A stretch of 11,213 bases of DNA from Simiduia curdlanivorans (GTDB lineage Bacteria; Pseudomonadota; Gammaproteobacteria; Pseudomonadales; Cellvibrionaceae): contig NZ_JAUFQG010000005.1 of the NCBI RefSeq assembly GCF_030409605.1, forward strand, positions 1 through 11,213. The letters run 5' to 3'. The translations under genes were made by a program, and so were the position numbers. This document shows, piece after piece, positions 8,325 through 11,213 of this stretch (positions within the stretch are counted from its first letter, which is position 1; every line of letters starts with the position of its first letter). The notes under the pieces are model-generated. The model saw only the letters and a program-made list of their open reading frames with translations, made no database searches and was not told the DNA's origin.

Positions 8325-8446
8325 AAAAGATTAGCAAGCAAAAACGCAGAAATTTTGCGTTGTGGCAAGAAGCCGCGCAGTAAATTGAAGAAGCATAGAT
8401 CAACTATGTGACTGAAATTTACGGGTGAGCAGGATCGTCACACGAC
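8325..8446 (+). repeat. Structured tandem repeat, copy B
   Basis: About 122 nt, nearly identical to copy C over the first ~99 nt (three differences). Its elements are a hairpin AACGCA/TGCGTT (8343-8348 with 8356-8361) and a long arm GTAAATT/AATTTAC (8380-8386 with 8416-8422). Within that arm, CATAG/CTATG (8394-8398 with 8404-8408) closes a five-base ATCAA loop. The internal loop between the two stems is purine-rich and G/A-rich on both sides. A weaker outer stem pairs GTTGTG with CACGAC, including one G-T pair. No open reading frame explains it. Confidence 0.8.
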
Positions 8447-8566
8447 AAAAGATCAGCAAGCAAAAACGCAGAAATTTTGCGTTGTGGCAAGGAGCCGCGC
8501 AGTAAATTGAAGGAGCATAGATCAACTATGTGACTGAAATTTACGAGCACGCGACGCCGCCACAAC
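8447..8566 (+). repeat. Structured tandem repeat, copy C
   Basis: Same elements as copy B: GTAAATT/AATTTAC (8502-8508 with 8538-8544) enclosing CATAG/CTATG (8516-8520 with 8526-8530). Here the outer stem is perfect: GTTGTGGC (8481-8488) pairs with GCCACAAC (8559-8566), making a closed two-hairpin unit. It ends 18 nt before the tRNA, so it would be the 5' flank of the tRNA precursor if they are co-transcribed. Confidence 0.8.
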
Positions 8567-8584
8567 GGAAAAGGTCAAGTTTTT

Positions 8585-8661
8585 GGGCCTTTAGCTCAGT
8601 TGGTTAGAGCATCCGACTCATAATCGGCAGGTCCTGGGTTCGAGTCCCGGAAGGCCCACCA
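8585..8661 (+). tRNA. tRNA with CAU anticodon, probably tRNA-Ile2 (possibly Met)
   Basis: A complete 77-nt tRNA with encoded CCA. It has a 7-bp acceptor stem (GGGCCTT/AAGGCCC), D arm GCTC/GAGC, anticodon loop CTCATAA (anticodon 8619-8621) and T arm CTGGG-TTCGAGT-CCCGG. All stems pair apart from a T-C mismatch at 27-43 and a T-G wobble in the T arm. CAU can mean initiator Met, elongator Met, or Ile2 after lysidine modification by TilS. It is not the initiator, because 1-72 is a G-C pair. The C4-G69 and C5-G68 pairs are TilS recognition features of tRNA-Ile2. The U29-A41 pair of E. coli elongator tRNA-Met is absent (C29-G41 here). Ile2 is therefore favoured. Confidence 0.95.
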
Positions 8662-9115
8662 TTTATTTACTCGAAGTTAGTTTTTCCGCACACGTCGGAC
8701 CGACTCATCTCTTGTTTCATGTTCGGGCAGGTCCTAGACAACTCGAGTCCCGGAAGGCCCACCATTTCTTTACTCGAAGCAAGTCACTCCGCACACGTCG
8801 GACCGACTCATCTCTTGTTTCATGTTCGGGCAGGTCCTAGACAACTCGAGCCCCAGAAATCCCACCATTTATTTACTCGAAGTAAGTCACTCCGCACACG
8901 TCGGACCGACTCATCTCTCTGTTTCATGTCCGGGCAGGTCCTGGGTTCCAGTCCCGGAAGGCCCACCATTTCTACTAGAAGTTAGTCACTCCGCACACGT
9001 CGGACCGACTCATCTCTTGTTTCATGTTCTGGCAGGTCCAGAGCTCAGGTTCGAGAAACCCCACCATTTATTTACTCGAAGCAAGTCACTTCGCACCCGT
9101 CAGACAAATCATCTA
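8662..9115 (+). repeat. Tandem ~100-nt repeats, each ending in a copy of the tRNA 3' end
   Basis: After the tRNA come four imperfect direct repeats and a fifth partial one. The GCAGGTCC landmark of the tRNA (8627) recurs at 8727, 8830, 8934 and 9032, so periods are 100, 103, 104 and 98. Each unit ends in a T-arm/acceptor-like segment plus CCA (ends 8764, 8867, 8968, 9066). The third keeps almost the whole tRNA 3' end; the others are decayed. Each unit also carries CCGACTCAT, identical to the tRNA anticodon-stem 5' side plus anticodon, followed by about 17 nt foreign to the tRNA. The non-tRNA part (CGCACACGTCGGACCGACTC) is nearly unchanged in units 1-4 and degenerate in the last. Two frames stay open across the array, but their peptides only mirror the repeat and show no coding signs. 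Confidence 0.92.
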
Positions 9116-9123
9116 GAATGATT

Positions 9124-9177
9124 TGGTGCGCGTTAGCGGCCGAAGGCCGAGCACAGGACGTGCGAGAACAAGCACCA
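9124..9177 (+). other. Compact multi-hairpin element after the tRNA-tail array
   Basis: TGGTGC (9124-9129) pairs with GCACCA (9172-9177) and encloses two hairpins, GGCC-GAA-GGCC (9138-9148) and GCAC-AGGAC-GTGC (9151-9163). The second has G/A-rich flanks and a five-base loop like the inner hairpin of repeats B and C. GCGTTAGCGG is also shared with 8159-8168. It may be another diverged member of the same structured family, or the 3' boundary of the transcript. No T-tract follows, so it is not a standard terminator. Confidence 0.45.
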
Positions 9178-9267
9178 GGCCCCATCTTTCTTGCTAGCCT
9201 GTCGGGGCTGCGCGTGGTGAGTTCTTCAAAAGCAACACTCTTACCTAGTAAAGTCGAAAAACTCTTG

Positions 9268-9354
9268 TTAAATCAACCTGAGACTCATGGCGTTTAATAA
9301 TCCATCAGCCAAATAAATCCTCACCAAAGCTGCTGGCTCGCTCTTCGTACTCAC
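9268..9354 (-). pseudogene. Possible N-terminal remnant of a GIY-YIG-family nuclease
   Basis: Reading leftward from GTG 9354 gives 28 residues containing PAALVRIYLADG followed by LLNAMSLRLI and a stop. Many stand-alone GIY-YIG nuclease-family proteins begin with a similar string of the type RIFLADGxxxGLRLVE, from memory of that family. Nothing after the stop continues the similarity in any frame I tried. No ribosome binding site precedes the GTG. It is best seen as a broken gene start; a chance resemblance is possible in so short a stretch. Confidence 0.25.
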
Positions 9355-9397
9355 CAAATCAATGTAATCGAGAATAGGCACAAGATGATTAGTTTAA

Positions 9398-9577
9398 CTA
9401 CATGACAAGTGGTAGATTAGCAGTCAAAATAACTCGATTAGCATGGGCGGCAGCTGTAAATGACTCCGCCAAAGGCTCCTTGCTATTCTTCTCATAAGGT
9501 ATCGCCGAAAAGCGAAAAAGATACCACCTTGGGGAGTTAATCTGTATATATGTTAGCCGCAAGGCTAGAAACTCTAA
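9398..9577 (-). pseudogene. Short minus-strand open frame, product not recognised
   Basis: About 58 codons are open from just after a TGA near 9578 down to a TAG at 9398. The predicted peptide contains INSPRWYLFRFSAIPYEKNS and later KEPLAESFTAAAHANRVIL, with a protein-like composition. There is no ATG near its start, only a possible TTG. It may be the 3' end of a gene whose front part was lost when the plus-strand GNAT-PIN segment arrived. I do not recognise the family. Confidence 0.2.
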
Positions 9578-9637
9578 GTCTCAAAACGGACGAAATCACT
9601 GCAGTTTTACCAAACTAGTTATCGACTGGGGACCGTA

Positions 9638-10555
9638 ATGGATTACGCCATTTTAAAGCAATTTGATCAAGTCTCAGTTTATGTGCGCCAAGTAGCCGAG
9701 ATAGCGGATAAAAATAAGGGGGCTTTTGGTTTTCTCTCTTCTTCTGTCTATGAGCAGATGGCATCTAAGGGGCAGTTGTGGGTGGCAATTAATAATTCCA
9801 ATGAGCTGAAGGGCTATCTAATGTTTGGTGGCACAATGCCAACCCTCAAGGTTTTTCAGATATACGCCTGCCCATCTGTAAAAGGACAAGGTGTTGGGAA
9901 GCGGTTAATCAGTGCCTTGAAAAACCATGCAAGAGAAAAGCATTACCACTCCATTTCAGCCAGAGTCGCTTCTGATTTGCCAGCCAATAATTTCTGGGAG
10001 CAGGTTGGATTTTCGATATATCAGCAAGTTAAAGGTGGTCATACTACAAAACGCACAATCAATATCAGGGGTCACTCCTTAGAAGATAATGACCTTTTAT
10101 CAGGCTTAACCAATGAATCAACTGGAATTGAGCCAATAGGTCCTGTGCTAGAGCGTCCAGTCTATGCTTTAGATTTGAACCTACTGCTGGATGTCTTCAA
10201 AGCGCGCCCAGGGTATAAGAAAGTCGTAAAAATTATGCAGGTCGGTTTTCAAGGTGGATTTTCGATTTGTGTAACGCCTGAGTTTAAAAAAGAATTAGAG
10301 CGTCAGTCAGCCAGTTATTCTGATGACCCCGTTCTTAGATTGGCCGCTGTATTTCCCGAGGTTAGCACTGATGCTGATGTTACAAGCATTGCTGAACCGC
10401 TTAGAGATATTGTCTTTCCTTTAAGAACATCTACTAGGAAGTCTGCACAGAATGATGAGTCAGACCTTATACATCTGGCATATATGGTGAGCCTGTGGTT
10501 GTGGTTTCTTGGGTTGATTACCCGCTGCTGTGGGGCACCATGGCTTTCATTTTAA
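9638..10555 (+). CDS. GNAT acetyltransferase-PIN nuclease fusion, C-terminus truncated and fused to transporter sequence
   Basis: The 305-residue frame has a GNAT domain (about 1-140) with the acetyl-CoA pyrophosphate-binding motif VKGQGVGKRL (81-90) and the usual ANNFWEQVGF (116-125). A linker (145-172) leads to a PIN-like domain: VYALDLNLLLD with Asp179, TPEFKKEL with Glu215, and DESDLIHLAYM with Asp273/Asp276. A PIN fold should continue with a further strand and a last acidic residue. Instead, from about residue 284 the chain becomes VSLWLWFLG, which is AI-2E transporter sequence, and then shifts out of frame to a stop. The real gene therefore ends near 10480. GGGGA lies 5 nt before the ATG. 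The A/T-rich codon use contrasts with the core genes and suggests transfer. PIN domains are RNases and often toxins, but without the fourth acid activity is doubtful, and no antitoxin gene is visible. Confidence 0.7.
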   Translation: MDYAILKQFDQVSVYVRQVAEIADKNKGAFGFLSSSVYEQMASKGQLWVAINNSNELKGYLMFGGTMPTLKVFQIYACPSVKGQGVGKRLISALKNHAREKHYHSISARVASDLPANNFWEQVGFSIYQQVKGGHTTKRTINIRGHSLEDNDLLSGLTNESTGIEPIGPVLERPVYALDLNLLLDVFKARPGYKKVVKIMQVGFQGGFSICVTPEFKKELERQSASYSDDPVLRLAAVFPEVSTDADVTSIAEPLRDIVFPLRTSTRKSAQNDESDLIHLAYMVSLWLWFLGLITRCCGAPWLSF

Positions 10556-10927
10556 ACTTCGTTCCCAATTTAGGTTCCCTGTTGGCTGCGGTACCGGCGT
10601 CTTGCTGGCACTGGTTCAATTGGGTGTGCCTGAGGCCGTTTACACGGGGCTTGGGTTACTTAGTGATAAATTGGTTATCGCAATGTGGTAGAGCCGCGCA
10701 TGATGGGTAAAGGCCTGAACCTGTCGACCTTAGTGGTGTTTCTATCTTTGGTGTTTTGGGGCTGGGTGTTGGGTCCCGTGGGTATGTTGTTGTCGGTGCC
10801 CTTGACGATGACCGTGAAAATCGCCTTAGAAAGCTACCCAGGCACCAGTTGGATGGGTATTTTGCTGGGTGATGGTGCCGAGCCCGCTAATGGCGGGGCT
10901 GACGTTAAAAGCGATACGCCGCACTAA
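10484..10927 (+). pseudogene. AI-2E-family transporter remnant (C-terminal part, frameshifted)
   Basis: The three frames together spell the C-terminal third of an AI-2E-family (PF01594, PerM/YdiK-like) membrane transporter. The order is VSLWLWFLG, VDYPLLWGTMAFILNFVPN, LALVQLGVPEA, VEPRMMGKGLNLS, LVFWGWVLGPVGMLLSVPL, and a tail ending SDTPH. Joining them needs about five single-base corrections: a missing G near 10513, a missing G near 10599, an extra G at 10646-10649, a missing T near 10671 and a missing G near 10680. The N-terminal two thirds are absent; the GNAT-PIN gene sits in their place. PRMMGKG is the strongest family landmark. Either this is a decayed gene cut by the island boundary, or the frameshifts are read errors; the missing front part is real in either case. 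Confidence 0.8.
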
Positions 10928-11212
10928 GTTCCATGCCATCGTCGGTGGACAATGTTTGTATTTGAAAGCCTCGGCTATAGGTGGGGCGCTCTAGCTGTGA
11001 AGTCGATACCGCTTTGTTGAGCAGTGATTGTATGCCTGAGGATGTTGGCGCGACTTTCTTGGCCTTGGCAAGTTGGCGTAGTGCTGGAAGTGTATGGCTT
11101 GGGTTGTAGCTTGTTCAAGCGCGCTGTCTTCGCCGGTATAGAAAGTCTGGGAGAAGGTTTCACCAGCAAGGCAAGCGGGGCAAAGCGCGACGGCGGTGAG
11201 GGTTAATAGTGC
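10905..11212 (-). pseudogene. Small exported protein gene, frameshifted and cut by the window edge
   Basis: Reading leftward from the edge gives a signal-peptide-like LLTLTAVALCPACLA, then GETFSQTFYTGEDSALEQA and HFQHYA. After a one-base shift near 11070-11076 the frame continues LAKAKKVAPTSSGIQSLLNK, then SQLERPTYSRGFQIQ and MELSAAYRF, with a TAA at 10905. Without the shift the first frame ends at a TAG at 10991. Corrected, the visible protein has just over 100 residues, with signal peptidase cleavage likely after CLA. The ending in aromatic YRF is compatible with an envelope protein, but I do not recognise the family. Its last 23 nt overlap the convergent transporter remnant, a normal tail-to-tail layout, which suggests both were once intact neighbours. 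Confidence 0.45.
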
Positions 11213-11213
11213 T

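Larger units (their letters stand above)
9178..9637. other. A/T-rich accessory spacer with coding remnants
   Basis: This 460-nt stretch is visibly richer in A and T than the core genes and has no intact gene that I recognise. It holds two minus-strand coding remnants listed separately. It also has a GGTATC/GATACC inverted repeat around 9498-9516 and a small TAGCC-GCAA-GGCTA hairpin with a GNRA-type loop (9554-9567). The last ~60 nt should carry the promoter of the GNAT-PIN gene, but I see no clear -35/-10 pair. Confidence 0.5.

Noticed and set aside
8662..9115. CRISPR array
   Set aside because: Units are ~100 nt and similar along their full length; there are no short repeats with unique spacers and no cas genes.
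8585..9115. Phage or integrative-element attachment sites
   Set aside because: Duplicated tRNA 3' ends are typical of att sites, but no integrase is in the window and the ~100-nt tandem spacing leaves no room for an element. Kept only as a hypothesis for origin.
8719..9121. Two overlapping plus-strand open frames across the tRNA-tail array
   Set aside because: The peptides are only the repeat read in protein form (HSAHVGPTHL recurring), with no separate start signal or family. E. coli rtT also has a disputed peptide, but nothing here supports translation.
9184..9212. GCCCC/GGGGC hairpin as terminator of the RNA locus
   Set aside because: The loop is over 20 nt and no T-tract follows.
9551..9568. 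Integron attC-like site from GTTAGCC
   Set aside because: The core does not match GTTRRRY, and no partner core site or integrase is present.
10975..11206. Small open frames on both strands near the right edge
   Set aside because: They are out of frame with the signal-peptide/YRF reading, which is the only protein-like one.

Overview
The window is chromosomal DNA of a gammaproteobacterium. The order folB-tsaD, divergent from rpsU-yqeY-dnaG-rpoD, is the classic macromolecular-synthesis neighbourhood of that class. Protein style and gene order suggest a marine Cellvibrionales-type organism. Genus is a guess.

Left half (1-6570), conserved core. folB (cut by the window edge) and tsaD lie on the minus strand and overlap by 8 nt. 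A divergent promoter drives rpsU, followed by a weak terminator or attenuator, then yqeY, dnaG and rpoD. These genes couple translation (bS21), replication priming (primase) and transcription initiation (sigma-70). A sigma-32-type heat-shock promoter overlapping a sigma-70 -10 box sits before rpoD, and a strong bidirectional terminator follows it. The conserved first codons of dnaG are out of frame with the rest of the gene by one missing base.

Middle (6578-9180), a membrane-anchored alpha/beta hydrolase on the minus strand and an unusual stable-RNA locus. A promoter with a GC-rich discriminator reads rightward into three tandem copies of a ~120-nt structured repeat, then a tRNA with CAU anticodon (probably tRNA-Ile2). 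Four imperfect ~100-nt tandem repeats follow, each ending in a copy of the tRNA 3' end including CCA. This resembles in design the rtT repeats behind E. coli tyrT, but the sequence is different. It is the most interesting part of the window.

Right (9180-11213), an A/T-richer accessory segment and broken genes. It holds minus-strand coding remnants, then a GNAT acetyltransferase-PIN nuclease fusion whose PIN end is cut off and joined to the C-terminal part of an AI-2E-family transporter. That transporter piece has about five single-base frameshifts. A convergent minus-strand gene for a small exported protein at the window edge also has a frameshift. The tRNA 3'-end duplications and the abrupt fusion suggest an eroded island next to a tRNA, but no integrase or transposase is present. 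Several frameshifts, including the one in dnaG, are single-base changes in short runs, so sequencing error must be excluded before calling them mutations.
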